A stretch of 64,000 nucleotides of DNA, from positions 20,336,001 through 20,400,000 of the forward strand of contig NC_088788.1 of NCBI RefSeq assembly GCF_949628265.1, written 5' to 3'. Of the stretch, positions 51,615-64,000 are shown piece by piece (position 1 is the stretch's first letter; each line of letters opens with the position of its first letter). The notes below the pieces were generated by a model. It was not told where the DNA came from and did not search any database. It was given only the letters and a program-made list of their open reading frames with translations. The translations under genes were made by a program, and so were the position numbers. This DNA comes from Cloeon dipterum (taxonomy: Eukaryota > Arthropoda > Insecta > Ephemeroptera > Baetidae).

Positions 51615-54023
51615 TCAAATAGTTTTGAATGGAGGAACCCATCCACCAAAAGCTTGTTCCAGTTCTTGAGCAACAGCAATAGTCAGTCGGTCACAGTATG
51701 GATTCGCAATAGCCTAAAAATATAAATTATTAGTTTATGCAAAATCTTTAGAAGAGATGGTGCCAGACTTGAACTCCAAGCGGCAGTCCTTTCGAGTTGA
51801 GGCCCAATGGGATCTGTGTCGCAGGGAGTTTCAAAGCATTAATGATGGACGTGTAAGTGAAGTTCCATGGACGCAGGTGAGCAGCATTATGGTAGAATGC
51901 TGTCGTGGGATGCGTAGGGTGAAGCAACACTCCATTGTCTCCAAGCTCTCGCTGCAGAGGAAATAAGTTAGGACGAAAATTAGAGGGCTCGGGAAATTAA
52001 CCTACCTTCAGATCACCAAGCAAGGATTCAAGAACTTCCTTGACCCATTCCGGATTTTCTTTGGGGAATACATTAAGGTCGATGAGTCTGAGGATGGAAG
52101 GTAAAGTGTAGGGGCTGGTGCCAGTGAAGAATCGCAAGGTTTCCCACCACCAACACACTGTCCCCTGGAACAGAAATTTAATCAAGATTGCCAGTTTTGA
52201 AGAAGGATTTCTTACATTTCTGTTAGTCAGTTCCCATGCCAACCTCTCGGGTTCCTGTGTGATCAAATAGCGCCACACTTTGTAGCCATACTTCCACTTG
52301 GAGGGCACCAGTTTCTTGGGCGGAACGCCAGTCAATTCGCCGACATACTTGACTGCCTTCCTCAGGGCATTTAGTTGATCAGACTGAATGGGGCTGACCC
52401 TGAGATCCCCACAGTCGTCTTCAATGTAAAAGAAGCGCAGTTTTGCGACATCAACCTACAAAAATGTTCATTTGATTGCAGGATAAAGAATTTTGTGTTA
52501 AGGACCTACCTTTGTAGTCAGATCCAATTCCACTTTGCTACCTTGCATCAACACCTTCATTGTGGGAAGCAAATCCTCAGCATGTTTACAAATTGGTCCA
52601 GGAACGGTCAATGACATTTCAGTGTGTTCTGCGGCTTTCCTGCTCGCGAATTTTGATGTTAAAGCCACTAACAAAAGAATCCTAAATATTTTAATTACCT
52701 CGTCAGCCCTTGCAAATTTATCATTCCTGCAAAAAAATGGAATTTTATTAGCGCTCTCAGATTTTAGTGATCAGTACCTGAAGTGGGTTTGTGTCCAAAT
52801 ATACCACAAAAGTAGGCAGGCATCCGGACAGAGCCACCAACATCAGTGCCAATTCCAAGTGGGGAGCCACAAGCAGAGATCAAACTTGACTGTGGTGTGA
52901 AAATAGAAAATTAGGTAATGACAACAGACATCAAGATTATTTAAAACAGATTCACATAATTATATTGTTCAATTAGGGTACCTCTCCTCCCGATGAACCA
53001 CCAACTGTCCGATTTGTGTCGTAAGGGTTGTTAGTTTGACCATAAACGTTGCACCTCGTTTCATACCACATGTTCAGCTCAGGAATGTTGGTGAGAACAA
53101 AAGGAATGGCTCCTGCCCTCCGCATGGATTTTATCACCTCAGCGTCGTCAGAAGCAGTTTCGTGCGATCTTAGTGTTAAACCAAATGTGTGGCGCATTCC
53201 TGTTGATTTTTTTATCCAATCAATAACATAAAATATTCATGAGTTTCCTTGTTGAGAATAGATACAAAGAAAAGGTCATTATTAATTTTATCTCTTGTCA
53301 AATGAGCTTTAAATTATTTTTGTAGTGTAGATAGTTACTTATAAACAATCATTTTCCCTGTTCGAAAATTTCAATTTTAAGCTCGTTAACACAAAATGTT
53401 TTAACAGGTTTTTAATTTCCTACAAAATATCCATTTTGAAAGGAAATCACTTGTTGCATTGAACTAATTTCAATACAATTGTTAGAACCAAAAGGAAAGA
53501 TATTTTAAAAATTGTCAAGGAAATACTATTTGTGCTTGTCCTATAACTTTTCAACATATTTTTCGCACCTTTAATGGCAGTGCTTTCTTTGGTGGAGATG
53601 GGCACGCCATGGAAAGGTCTCTCCTTTTCCAATCGTTCCTTGCTCCATTCGCCACTTTCAATCATCTTATCAGCCTGTTTCGCTTCCTCGATTGCGTCTT
53701 TGTATCGTTCATCAACAACAGAGTTAAGGATGCCATTCACCTGAGCAATTCTTGCGATATATGCGTTGACAACGTCAACACTGCTCATCTGCAAACAAGA
53801 TAAAGCATGAATTGAGCAGCACATATTTTCAGAAACGCGTTACTTCTTTATTTCTGATTTTTCTTGCAACAGAAGAGGCACTTTCAAGCATGAATGGATA
53901 GTCAACACCCGAGATATACTTTCTAGTAGTGTCGTTGTAGTAGAGACCGAAAAAGAAATCAATGATGCAGTCATAAAAAGAGAAGAGGAGTCTCAGGAAG
54001 ACGTGGAAGTAGGTCTTCGCCAT
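51615..54023 (-). CDS. FAAH2: Fatty-acid amide hydrolase 2-like amidase
   Basis: Membrane-anchored amidase-signature serine hydrolase that cleaves fatty-acid amides. Ten coding exons, read downwards: 54023-53844, 53788-53569, 53199-52982, 52889-52778, 52726-52699, 52639-52510, 52455-52216, 52164-52006, 51951-51769 and 51713-51615. The product is about 522 aa (human FAAH2 532). The triad is intact: Lys127 in GVPISTKES, Ser202 in GGSSGGE and nucleophile Ser226 in [12 protein letters not shown], with the 24-residue spacing of the family. The N terminus ([18 protein letters not shown]) is a hydrophobic anchor. The C-terminal [28 protein letters not shown] match FAAH2. Exon 5 is only 28 nt. The donor of exon 9 (GTCTGG) is weak, so that junction is uncertain. 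An acceptor at 54051-54053 upstream of the ATG implies a 5' UTR exon. The arrangement is divergent from the ZAD zinc-finger gene. Confidence 0.94.
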
Positions 54024-54050
54024 TTTTGCGTAATCTGGACGGTCAGGTGC

Positions 54051-56270
54051 CTGAAACACGAAATTTAATAGAAAATTAATAATAAGATAAATAACAGATT
54101 GAAACTGACAGGGCAATATGGTGTGGTTTGCCAACAGTAACCTAGTTAATTAAATATTAATTGAAGTTAAATGCTACAGAGAAAAGCGATATTATTTATT
54201 GCAATTTAGGTTATTCGTCTGAATTATTCTGCAGTAGTAGCGCTAAAGAGAATACTTCAAATTTTCTGCTCTTTAGATTATTTCACTGGTGATTAAAGCG
54301 AGAAAAGTTAGAAACCTGTATTTTTCAATGCATATAATACGTTTGAATAATAACTGATCAAATTGGATATAAACCCTCTGAAACTGGAAAAATTTTAGAA
54401 CTGGGAAATAGGGATGCTTTTTAATTTGAAAATATAACAAAGGATAAGATAAAAAAAAGTCCGGACGCTAAAATGAGCAAGGTTTATCTATTTGAATATT
54501 TTAAAATTAAAATCGGAATGCAATAATGACAAAGACGATAGCAGCAATAAAGTGCTCATTCATGGTTGCTCAATATTACCGATATTACGTTATAATTAGA
54601 GATGATCTTTGTAATGCATTATAAAGATACGTAATTGCAACTCGTCATTTCCAAGAATACTGAATATTTTGATGAAACACAGGATATTACATAACGATAT
54701 CATAAATTATTGTCTAAGAATTGTTTTTGAAAATGAATAATCATTTTTCGTTCTACAGTGATAAACAAATTAGTTAATTTGAGGGAAAATAAGCGTCGAA
54801 ATTGTTTATTTTTTAATCAATGCAACAGTCTTTTTATTTTTCTACCTCAACCTAATAATTAAACTTGATTCAGGGTTACAAATTTTGCCAAAAAAAACTC
54901 GAGTTTTTCTTCGTCTTTCAAAAGGTGTGAAATAGTACAAACATGCAACTCGCATTATTAATTTATATAATGTGACACTTTAACTAGTTTAATTCAAAAT
55001 TTTATCTTTTCTTGTTATTACATTAATTCAACATATTATTTTCATGCGCAGCAGTAGATTAAGGAATGTGTGTAAAATCAGATCGCGCTCCCAAGAAGCA
55101 CACACATTAACTTTCCCTTTATAACGTCTAAAAGTGCGTATGTATCTATAAATAGAACGAAGTTGCGGCATTAATGATTAAGTGAAGTCAGATAATTTAA
55201 CTAAACTTTCTACCCATTTTAAGTGAGCTGTGACTATCTCTGGTCCTTACCCAAAACTTCAAAAAATTTTAAACAATCTCTTCAGCCGATCAAAAGTTAC
55301 TTCTAAAGAGCAGCAAAATGATGACCGAGCAATAAATGAACAAGCGTTATAATATAGTTTTAAAGTAATGCAGCGATGAATAGATAATTATCAAGAATCA
55401 ACGAGTAAAATTTCTTACGTGCGCTGATATTGATGGCATAATTCGATGGAGTAGTTTTTTTAAAAATGAAAGGGCGTGTGTCTTGATACAAAATCAATCA
55501 CTACCATTCCTTCCTTTACAAACAGGTGCACTGTACTAGAAGACTAGCCGAAAGCTAAATAAGTTAAGCTCGTCACGTCACTGGGGAAGAGAGGCCTACA
55601 ACCACGAGGTACATGGCACAGGCTGGCTCAGTCCACGAAGGGAGGTGGAGGTGTGGTTGTTTTCATTTCGCATGACTATTTTTCCTCCCACCAGTCAGAT
55701 AGTTCCCCTACGATTCTTGCGTTGTTAAATCCAGGTCAAAGCAGCCAACTTTAGAATATTCAACCGGATTTATACATGTCCCTTTGGGCTTGCGATCTTG
55801 TTTTCTTTAATGTCTTTAATAATTTTTATAACAAATATTTTTATTTGAATAAAATAATATCCAAAGCTAGAACTTCATTGATGAAAGAGTAAATAAGAAA
55901 AGTTGAAAATTTATTTAAAGCCTATCTTCAAGGTTGGCTACACAAAGTTAAGGTCCTTGCTCGGCTTGTTTATCTTTTTACCACCGAATATCTAATATTT
56001 ATTGATTTTCCATGTGAAATTAACGGTAGAGATCACCGTCTCATGTATCCTCCTTTACTCAAATGACTAATAAGTCGAACTCAAATGCTGCTGCGGGTGA
56101 GTTTACTCGAAAATTGTGTAAATGATCATTGTTTATTATTCGCCCTTAAACCGTCTCATACCCTCGCGCGCGTTTGTTTACAGGTTCGCTTATCTTGATG
56201 TAGCCCTTCAGAGAAGGATACTTTCGACTTATATTTCAATTGCTGTGATCATTAAATTGTGTTCTGCAAG
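54051..56270. other. Divergent intergenic region between amidase and ZAD zinc-finger gene
   Basis: A 2.2-kb AT-rich region between two genes pointing away from each other. It should contain the untranslated first exon and promoter of the amidase and the promoter of the zinc-finger gene. Two more GC-rich patches, about 55.5-55.75 kb and 56.08-56.2 kb, are the best promoter candidates. No coding sequence seen. Confidence 0.4.
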
Positions 56271-59200
56271 ATGATGTGGGACGAGCCTATGTTTGAGGCG
56301 GTTTGCCGTCTCTGTGCAGGCTCTGAAGATGTTTGCATCCCTATATTCAGCAAGGATGGTGATACAAGACTTTCAGAGAAAATCAAAAGATGCTTACCGA
56401 TGATCTCGGTGAGTAAAAACAATAGCCAATCAAACGCCAAGATACATGGTATCACTTTTCCAGGTATCGCAGGCTGATGAAAAACCAAAGCAGCTGTGTT
56501 ACCATTGCCTGTCAAAGCTGGAGTTGTGTTTTGAGCTGGTTGAATGCAGCTTGGCGTCAGACTACAAGTTTGACTCAATAATCCACTCTCAAAACGGCAA
56601 CTTTATGTGCACGGAAGCCACTCAAAAGCTGATGATGCCAGTGCTGCAGGTACTGACGCCTGAGCTCAATACACGCATTCTCTCAATGGCTTTGAATAGG
56701 ACGAAGAAGACAAGAACATCCCTATGCAGGCTATGCCAACCGCTTTGGAGGTGAGCTCGTTGATAGAGCAGGACAACATGTGGACTTTAATGCGAGAGGC
56801 AGCCGAGGAGCTGCAAAATCCCGCCTCCCAAAACTCGCTGGGCAACGTGAGTCCATCGCCTCTTGAGCAGCATCAGCAGGCGCAAGCCACGGTCACCCTT
56901 GAGCATGTGGCTCTACACTCAGACCAAATTCAATCGGATAGATTGATTGTGCTTGGAAAGGTAAGCTATGAGGATTTTTTCTCTAAGTTGATAACTCTAG
57001 TTAAAATTAAGCTAGATCTTGTTTTTTTTTAAATATTCAAGCCTGTTTTTTAATAAAAATATTAATTAAAACAATCGTGATTGGTGTGGTGCCTTGTAAG
57101 ATAAAAATGTATCTTAACTGATGCATTATCAATATTGACTAAGAATAGACTGCTTTCCTAATGAATTTTAATCTTTCTGTTCATGACTCTCTCCCTGTTT
57201 GATTATTTACCAATAATTGTTTATCAGACAGACCAATTAAAATCAAAGTTGATAGTGGTCATGGTAAATAAATGCTTACCACACCTTAATGCGTTGCAAT
57301 TTTATTTGTTTTCTCTCTTGAAATTGCTGGCAGTGCAATGATCTAACCTTGATAAAAAAAAACTCAGATTAGATGAGACAAGCCCAAAATGGAAATGATG
57401 GAAGGTTCTGATATCGAAAAACAGTGTTCCATAATTAAACCGTGTTTAATATACCAGCAAAGTACATCCCCAGAGTAACTGCAAAAAACTTAAGTATGTA
57501 AATATCATGCGAAAAATTAAATTCTAATGTACATTATAACATAGATAATTTTTGTTTGCCGTTAGCAAAACCAAGAGTTTGTATGATTAAAATTGACGTG
57601 CCTACAAGAAAGAAGTGGCTTGCCTCTGATTTTCAGAAACTAATGATAATAAGCTTTTGCTGGTTTAACTAAAAAGACAAACTAATAAATTAATTCGTTT
57701 TGAATCCAACCAGCGTTTAAAATAATTACACTGCTTGAAATAGAAAGATCAAAATTGACATTAAGTTTGCAGAATAGCGTTTCAAAAAATTAATTTATAA
57801 ATGCTAGTTATGAGAAAAAGAAAAATAAAATATAATCGTATCTTAAAAATAATTTGTTCAATGACCTCTAAGACTGCAAGTCCGATTGATGCAATAATTA
57901 GTGTAAAAACCTTACAATGAATATTAATTATTTTATTGACAGGTGGAGGCCAGGGAAGACAGCAGAGGGAATGAACTTGGATTAGTAAATGGCAGAAATG
58001 CACCAGACGGTTGTGCAGACATCTTGCTAATGGTGGAGTTGAAGTACAAAGACTTGCTGGGTGGTGAAGCTAACGGGAAAGTTCCAACGATCACCTACAC
58101 AAGTCAAACCTCGGCTGTTTTAAACCCGTAAGTCCAAACACTTGGAATCAGCATTTGGACTGATCATTTTAATTGTTTCCCTCAGCATTAAGATAACTCA
58201 GGACCAAGAAGAAGAGGAGACAGTAGTGGAACTGGTGTCTCCTGATCAAAGCACTGATGCCCTCGTGTCTGCTCACCTTGCTCACCCAATTGACCAGAGC
58301 GTGAGCGAGGGCATTAAGTACCAGCAGAAGGCACCCAAGGCCAAGCCCCAAGAGAAATTCCCCTGTGACATTTGCAAGAAGCTGTTCGTGCGTCGCGCAA
58401 ACCTCAAGGTCCACATGGCCGCCCACTCAGACATCCGGCCTTTCTCCTGTGACATCTGCGCCCAAAGGTTCCCTTCACAGTGGGCCGTCACCCTGCATAA
58501 AAGACTGCACAGTGGCGACTTCTGCTGCGAGTTTTGCGGCAAGAAGTTTTCTGTCAAGGTAATGATACTGAACTAATTGGCATGATTGGCGATTGAAAAC
58601 CATCGTCAAATAAAAATTGGACTTTACAATTTTAAAACACTTTCACACATTTTAATTCAAAATCTGATTAAAGAATATATACACAAAAATAGATAGCAAG
58701 TCATGCGAGCCGATAAATTTGAACTTAATTTCATGAGTGATCACTAAATTAAATTGATTTTTTAAATTCTTTCTCTTAATTAAAAAAAATAATTACTACA
58801 GATGAATGTTAAAAATTAGAAAAAAAAACTTCCCAAAATCATGTTTGATTTAAGTTTAAAACTAAAATTAATATCAAAAACCTATGTTATAATGAAATTA
58901 AAGAATAATATACATGTTCATTCTAGCGATTTGCATTTTTATATGTTCAATTCTACAACCCAAAATCCAATTTAATTCAAAGAAACTTCTATTTTTTTTT
59001 TTTTTAATAAATTGTCTTTAAAAATCCTTGTCTATTTTCATCCGCAGGGCAAGCTGGAGCGCCATCGCCGCATCCACACTGGGGAGAAGCCGTTTGTGTG
59101 CCCAAAATGCTCCAAGGCTTTCTCGGACAAGCGGAACCTGCAGTCACACATGCGGTGTCACACGGACGAGCGGCCATACTCATGCGACGTGTGCCACAAG

Positions 59201-60640
59201 GCATTCCGCGCCAAGTCGCACCTGATTGACCACAACCGTGTGCACACAATCGACAAGCCCTTCATCTGCCACATTTGCGGAAAGAGTTTCAAGTGGAAGC
59301 CGACCCTGAACCTGCACCTAAAGTGCCACGCTGGCGAGGTCTTCACATGCAACACATGCGGCAAGAACTTCTCGCGCCGTACTGACCTGAAGAAGCACGT
59401 GCTGTGCCACACGCTCGACCGGCCCTTCAAGTGTGACGAGTGCGACAAGGGCTTCAAGGACTCCAAGTCGCTGCGCAAGCACGTCAAGAACCACGCTGAC
59501 GGTGCCGTTGCTGGCCTCCACAAGTGCGTCAAGTGCGAAAAGAGCTTCCGCTCGCGCTGGCACCTGCAGAACCACTTTGCCAGCCACTACAAGATGCCGT
59601 TCCACTGCGAGGTCAGTGATTTCTATCTTGTTTCAGAACATTCCATGAAAATATGGGAAAGTTCCGCAGTCTGAAATTCAGAAGGCACTATGCAGAAGCC
59701 TGACACTATTTTTTGCACTAAATTTAAAAACCTGAACGTAAATAATGCTCTCTGCAGATGAACAACACTTTTTTATTTCCCCCCCCCCCCAATTTACACA
59801 AGACCAAACAGTGATATTCTTACATAAGTTGTGTTATAAAATTCCTTAAGTATTCCTGCTAAAATTGTTTAAATTAAATTGATCATTTGGCCTCAAAATG
59901 ATCTGCGCATTTGTCTACCAATAATAGTGTAGGTCTTGGTTAAATGAAACACGGCAAGTAACTCAACTACCTCTTTATTTCACAAAATCAAGAAGAGGTC
60001 GTGAAATCCAGTGTTGGAATTTCATAGTCATGATTTGGAGTTTATTTGAATCATATATATTGTTGTGTGCAGCTGTTCAGAAAGAAGTTGGGGTTAACTT
60101 TATTTTTAGAATTTACAATAGTTTGAAAAGTAATTTGTCACTTAGTTAGACTAATTAATTTAAGTTAATTTGGTCAGAGTAAATAGTAATATGTAGAATG
60201 TACTGGAACTTGAGATTCTAGAACTTTGGAAAAGTCTGGAAGGTTTTAGAGAATCACACCAATAATAGTTTATCAAAAATTTGTTAAACTCATAACTGGC
60301 TCCAAAAAATGTTTCGTAATCACAGCTTAAATTCTTAAAATCGTGATGCTGATTGCAGGTGTGCGGGGAGTACTTTGAAAGCAAGCCCAACTTTGTTTAC
60401 CACCTCAAGTCGCACGACATGCAAGAGTTCGCCGTGAAAGAGAACAACGCCACAACCTCAATGGTAAATCTGTAATATTGATAATTGTGAAAAGTATTTT
60501 GGCTGTTCAAGTATATAAATATTATTACTGTATGATAATTGATTGTGATACAAGTACTACAACAACAAAACAAACTGCTGTTATTTGATCATTTTTTTGA
60601 TTTTGTGTTCATTTTTCTGTAGAATCTCGACTTTCTCTAA
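56271..60640 (+). CDS. ZAD-domain C2H2 zinc-finger transcription factor (ten fingers)
   Basis: Probable nuclear DNA-binding regulator. Eight coding exons: 56271-56408, 56464-56649, 56700-56960, 57943-58127, 58186-58558, 59048-59611, 60359-60463 and 60623-60640; 1830 nt, 609 aa, all in phase. Residues about 12-75 form a ZAD dimerisation domain with its four cysteines in two CxxC pairs (VCRLC and QLCYHC), split by the first intron. Residues 109-310 are an acidic, Gln-rich linker. From about residue 315 ten C2H2 fingers follow, starting FPCDICKKLF and ending VCGEYFESKPNFVYHLKSH. TGEKPF-type linkers occur between some. Finger 3 is split by the intron at 58559 and finger 10 by the one at 59612. 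The last exon adds only NLDFL. If the final intron is retained the protein ends MVNL instead. The family expands rapidly in insects, so an orthologue cannot be named. Confidence 0.94.
59779..59790. repeat. Mononucleotide C12 run
   Basis: Twelve consecutive C residues within the intron before the last complete zinc-finger exon. Confidence 0.9.
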
Positions 60641-62640
60641 AAGCGGATTTTTAGACAACCATTTTATTATAAAGAACGATGAAAATGTATATTGTTAATT
60701 AGTGTTACAACCATGTGATTAGAGCCCATATCAGGGATGTAATTACCAAAGATGGTGTCATCTTCAGCTTGCAACTCTCATTATTTCACCTGACATCCAT
60801 CATTTTTTCATCACAAACAAAACGCATTTCTTGAGTTAGCTTGAGGGTTGACACAACTAACCCAACGCACCTCCTTCATCCTCATTAAATTAAATAAATT
60901 AGTTGTAGTCTCCTGGACTTTGTGCTGTTAATAATGCAGAAAATCCTCCACATCTCTTATTTTTGAGATTTTTCAGGGCAACTTGAAAATTTGCATTTAC
61001 GACTTTTCTGCAAAGGGCCAAGTTTCAACGAATCAAGCAATATTTAATTTTGCTTATCCCACTTTTAATCAAAATGGAAATTTTTAACCTCATTATATTG
61101 ATTTGTCAAAGTCATTTTCTATTTTGCTGATGTATTCCAGTAACGGGTATTCATGTTTCAACATAATCGTGATGGTGATTGATGTTTCAAAAAGAAAAGT
61201 GAATAATGCAACAACAACAAACCTCTCATAGATCTGCTGTGTATAAATGTTTTTAAGATTGTATTAGTTGGTAAGGTGTTGTAAAGGAATTAGTTAATCT
61301 GGATTTTCTCTCACCTCGTAGGTAATTATTATTTTTTGATGAACGGTTTCAGCTAACATCGAGTGCACGTTAAGTTGCACGGGAAAAGTAAAAACATCAA
61401 CTTCTTTCTCACTTAATGAGGAATTTGGAAGAATGAAACGATTTTTAGCGTGTTTTTCACTTTTAACCACGTAGTGAGCGGACTTGATTCTCTTTGATGT
61501 GTATCGATTGTGATGATGTTCTTACCGAAATATGAAATTTCTACAATATATTTATTGAAAACAAAAACTGACTGTCCCCGCGGCAAAAATATGATATAAA
61601 TTGATTGATGCGCTGTTGCTACTGAATTGAATCCTAAATTATGATTGTGAATATATTTCAGACTGCTTTTTCAGTGATAAAACGACTACAACTAAAATGA
61701 ATTAAATGACATTTGTATTTTATTCTGATTAAAATGAAAAAAAAATAAAGCTTAGCTGTGCCAGTAAATTTAATGTCGATATAACCACGGAGAGGTGGTT
61801 TTCGCGTAGAGAGCAAACTGCTTATCTCTTTAAGGAATTGAAGGCGGAAATTTTGATCGCCGCGCTCTTTTAAGCATAATTAGTTACTTAGAGCTTTCCT
61901 TTTGACGAAGTCGTTGTAAGATAGCATGATGCATGCGTCGTATTTTATTACAAACTAGGCGATTAAGATGATTACATACAAATGTGACTAGTGATATCAA
62001 GCATCTTTCAAGCAATCTGTATGAAGCGATCTTTGAAGATTAACATTGAATTAATTGGCAAAATGTGTACATCAATATGTAATAAATCGGTCATAAATTA
62101 ACTGGTGGTTTTCTTCTCTCAATAATAATATAACTAAAATCCTTAGGATAGTAAAAATGATTAAAAAAATGAGAAAATTCTCTAGTTGAGGGGGTGGAAA
62201 ATTTTCTAATTTGCTGTGTACATTTTAAAAGTATTTGTTCAAGGGTACCATAAACAATAAATTTAGCACTTGTATGCACATTTTTTTAAATTCCTAATTG
62301 GTCTAAGCATAATTTCACAAATTCCCACGCGAATGGGTAAAATTCGGCTATTAGCTTCAATTGATATTAAATATAAAACAGTTTATCATTCATTTTTAAG
62401 TGATGAAATTTATAAATACAAAATTAATACTTATTCACGATATCATTGACATGCGTATTAGTACAGTTTTTAAATTAGTTTAATTTCATACAGTTAATAA
62501 TTGTGATGTGTAAAAGTTCTCGGTTTTATTGATGAGCTAATTTTTAAATGCTATGCCACCTGCGGAACAGTGATGTTTGGCGATAGTTTCGTGGAGTTAA
62601 AACAAATTAAGCTATTTTGGTGCAAACTTGTATTCCTCCT
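60641..62640. other. 3' flank of the zinc-finger gene and AT-rich spacer
   Basis: AT-rich DNA with no supportable gene on either strand. An AATAAA near 60893, about 250 bases after the stop, is a candidate polyadenylation signal for the zinc-finger gene. Confidence 0.4.
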
Positions 62641-63548
62641 TGACTGCAATACACACCTACTTAAATGAGTTTACTCCACTTTGGCGCAATTAATTAGTCT
62701 GGTTGAAATCTTTATCCGACTGGCATCTCTGTCGGCAGAAAGAGAAAAATCCGAGAGCAATCTATCGAATAGCTGCTGCATGACCATTGCGATCTTATCA
62801 CCTCGGTACACGGACGCTCGACTGCAAAAAGAGTTAATTGCGGAGACGGACACAGTGCAAAAAACGGATTCCTCAGTAAGCAATAATAATGAGTCCGACT
62901 CTCCATTGTTTCGCGCCGACCTTATCTCCATCGACGACGATCGGTGCGCCGCACAGTCGCTTTTTCTACCTCGAAATGTGTATTTACATGGCGAAAAAGA
63001 AAACAGTAATGGGGAACACCAATGTTGTTGACTAATTCATATTCAAGACACGACCCACGAGTGCTCGGCAGTGGCACAAAACTCTGCGCCGGCCGTGCTC
63101 TGCTCTCTCGAACAAACCGACGGACAGGCAATAATCAGCGCGCTGATCCTAACACTCTCGCGGATTATCACGATTTCCACCTCACTTTCCAACAATCTAA
63201 TTAATATCTCATGCCTTTTCAGCGGCTCCTGCTTTTTTTGTCCGCGCGCGCTCTGATTTATCGACAGCACAATCTATATCGTCTGGAATGCGCCGCAGCT
63301 CCAGTTAATTATATCATTAGCGGGCGAGCTCATTTTAATGGTGTACAAAAACAACATTCCTTCTTGGACTTCATTCATTTCGGCCTTTTTCACCACAAGT
63401 TTTACTTTCCAAGCAGCTACAAACAATTTATTACTTCTTTTCGGGTAGTATTTCACGCCATATGTGCGCAGCTGGATGGAACACAGACGATTTTGTGCGA
63501 CGTGTAAAAAACTAGCGAGCGTTTTCAACTTTCCTGTTTACGCGTAAA
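62641..63548. other. Moderately CpG-rich segment, promoter-like; no gene recognised
   Basis: G+C and CpG rise compared with the flanks. Overlapping open frames exist on both strands (up to 116 codons at 62681-63031) but none has a recognisable domain or consistent codon character. The block may be the promoter or 5' UTR of a gene continuing past the right edge. Confidence 0.3.
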
Positions 63549-63620
63549 ATGAGTGACACCAAAACCGCATCAAGTCGAGTTAAAAAGAAGAAGTTTCAAA
63601 TGCCATGTGTTTTGTCAGGT
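63549..63620 (+). other. Possible first coding exon of a gene extending beyond the window
   Basis: An ATG preceded by GCGTAAA opens MSDTKTASSRVKKKKFQM followed by PCVLSG. A CAG followed by GTGGTA could serve as a donor near 63620. If unspliced, the frame stops after 44 codons. The basic KKKK stretch and the CpG-rich upstream block make a gene start plausible, but no second exon is visible before 64000. Confidence 0.2.
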
Positions 63621-64000
63621 GGTAAAAATAAAAATTCTCAACATATACGTCTCAATCAAACAGAGGACAACTCCTGCGTTTAAAGTAAAGTGAATGCCTT
63701 AATAAGTACATAGCCTCTTGAAATTTAAATCAATATTTTTAATTTCATCTACCTTAAAAATAAATGTTTAATTTACAAAACTCTAAAGGCGCAACTTTTA
63801 TATATACATGCTAGGAAAAGCAATTCGATAAAAAAATATTTAGTATTGCCACGATATTCCTCGTCTACAAAAGAAAAAACCAAGGGTTATTGCTCATTAA
63901 TCGGATTTTTCCACATATTAAAAAAAATCACTTGAAATTAAATGTAGTATCCTCTGTGAATATCAAGCCGTTTATTTTTCCGTATTTATACAGAAATTTG
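63621..64000. other. AT-rich right end, nothing recognised
   Basis: AT-rich sequence with no supportable coding frame, RNA gene or repeat. Confidence 0.5.

Noticed and set aside
59004..59605. Several long minus-strand frames opposite the zinc-finger exon
   Set aside because: They mirror the periodic zinc-finger codons on the plus strand and have no independent support.

Overview
The window is a piece of an animal nuclear genome, most likely from an insect or another arthropod. All recognisable genes are split by short GT-AG introns. One gene pairs an N-terminal ZAD domain, which is largely an arthropod invention, with a C2H2 zinc-finger array. Species cannot be fixed from the sequence. Base composition is strongly partitioned: AT-rich introns and spacers alternate with unusually CpG-rich, GC-rich non-coding blocks (about 6.7-20.8 kb, with smaller ones near 31 kb and 36 kb).

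Layout from left to right. (1) 1-2318, minus: the 5' two thirds or so of an ecdysoneless (ecd/SGT1 family) gene, eight coding exons, running off the left edge. (2) 3393-5873, plus: a complete PMP34/SLC25A17 peroxisomal carrier in eight exons, divergent from ecd across a ~0.5-1 kb shared upstream region. (3) 5.9-23.5 kb: a 17-kb stretch with no convincing protein-coding gene, dominated by CpG-rich DNA, microsatellites and possible regulatory motifs. (4) 23558-49963, minus: a ZIP11/SLC39A11 zinc transporter in eight coding exons over 26 kb, with introns of 12.7 kb and 6.1 kb. Its introns hold a 1.07-kb hAT-like non-autonomous transposon, a decayed duplicate of its own exon 2 and a 5'-truncated LINE. 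(5) 51615-54023, minus: a FAAH2-like amidase in ten exons with the full Ser-Ser-Lys triad. (6) 56271-60640, plus: a ZAD plus ten-finger C2H2 transcription factor in eight exons, divergent from the amidase. (7) 60.6-64 kb: non-coding as far as I can see, with a possible first exon near 63.55 kb.

The genes do not form an obvious pathway. They are housekeeping or metabolic functions: pre-mRNA splicing/ecdysteroidogenesis support, peroxisomal cofactor transport, zinc transport and lipid-amide hydrolysis, plus one transcription factor. I traced the exon models by hand. For ZIP11, PMP34, the amidase and the ZAD factor the codon phases close across every junction and the predicted protein lengths (354, 314, about 522 and 609 aa) are complete; the first three fit their families. 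I found no CRISPR array, rRNA, convincing tRNA or recognisable known microRNA. The most interesting residual signals are the exon-2 fossil in ZIP11, the hAT element with an 8-bp target duplication, the weak amidase donor, and two isolated exon-like segments on the plus strand (8981-8995 and 41942-41983) that might belong to an unrecognised gene.
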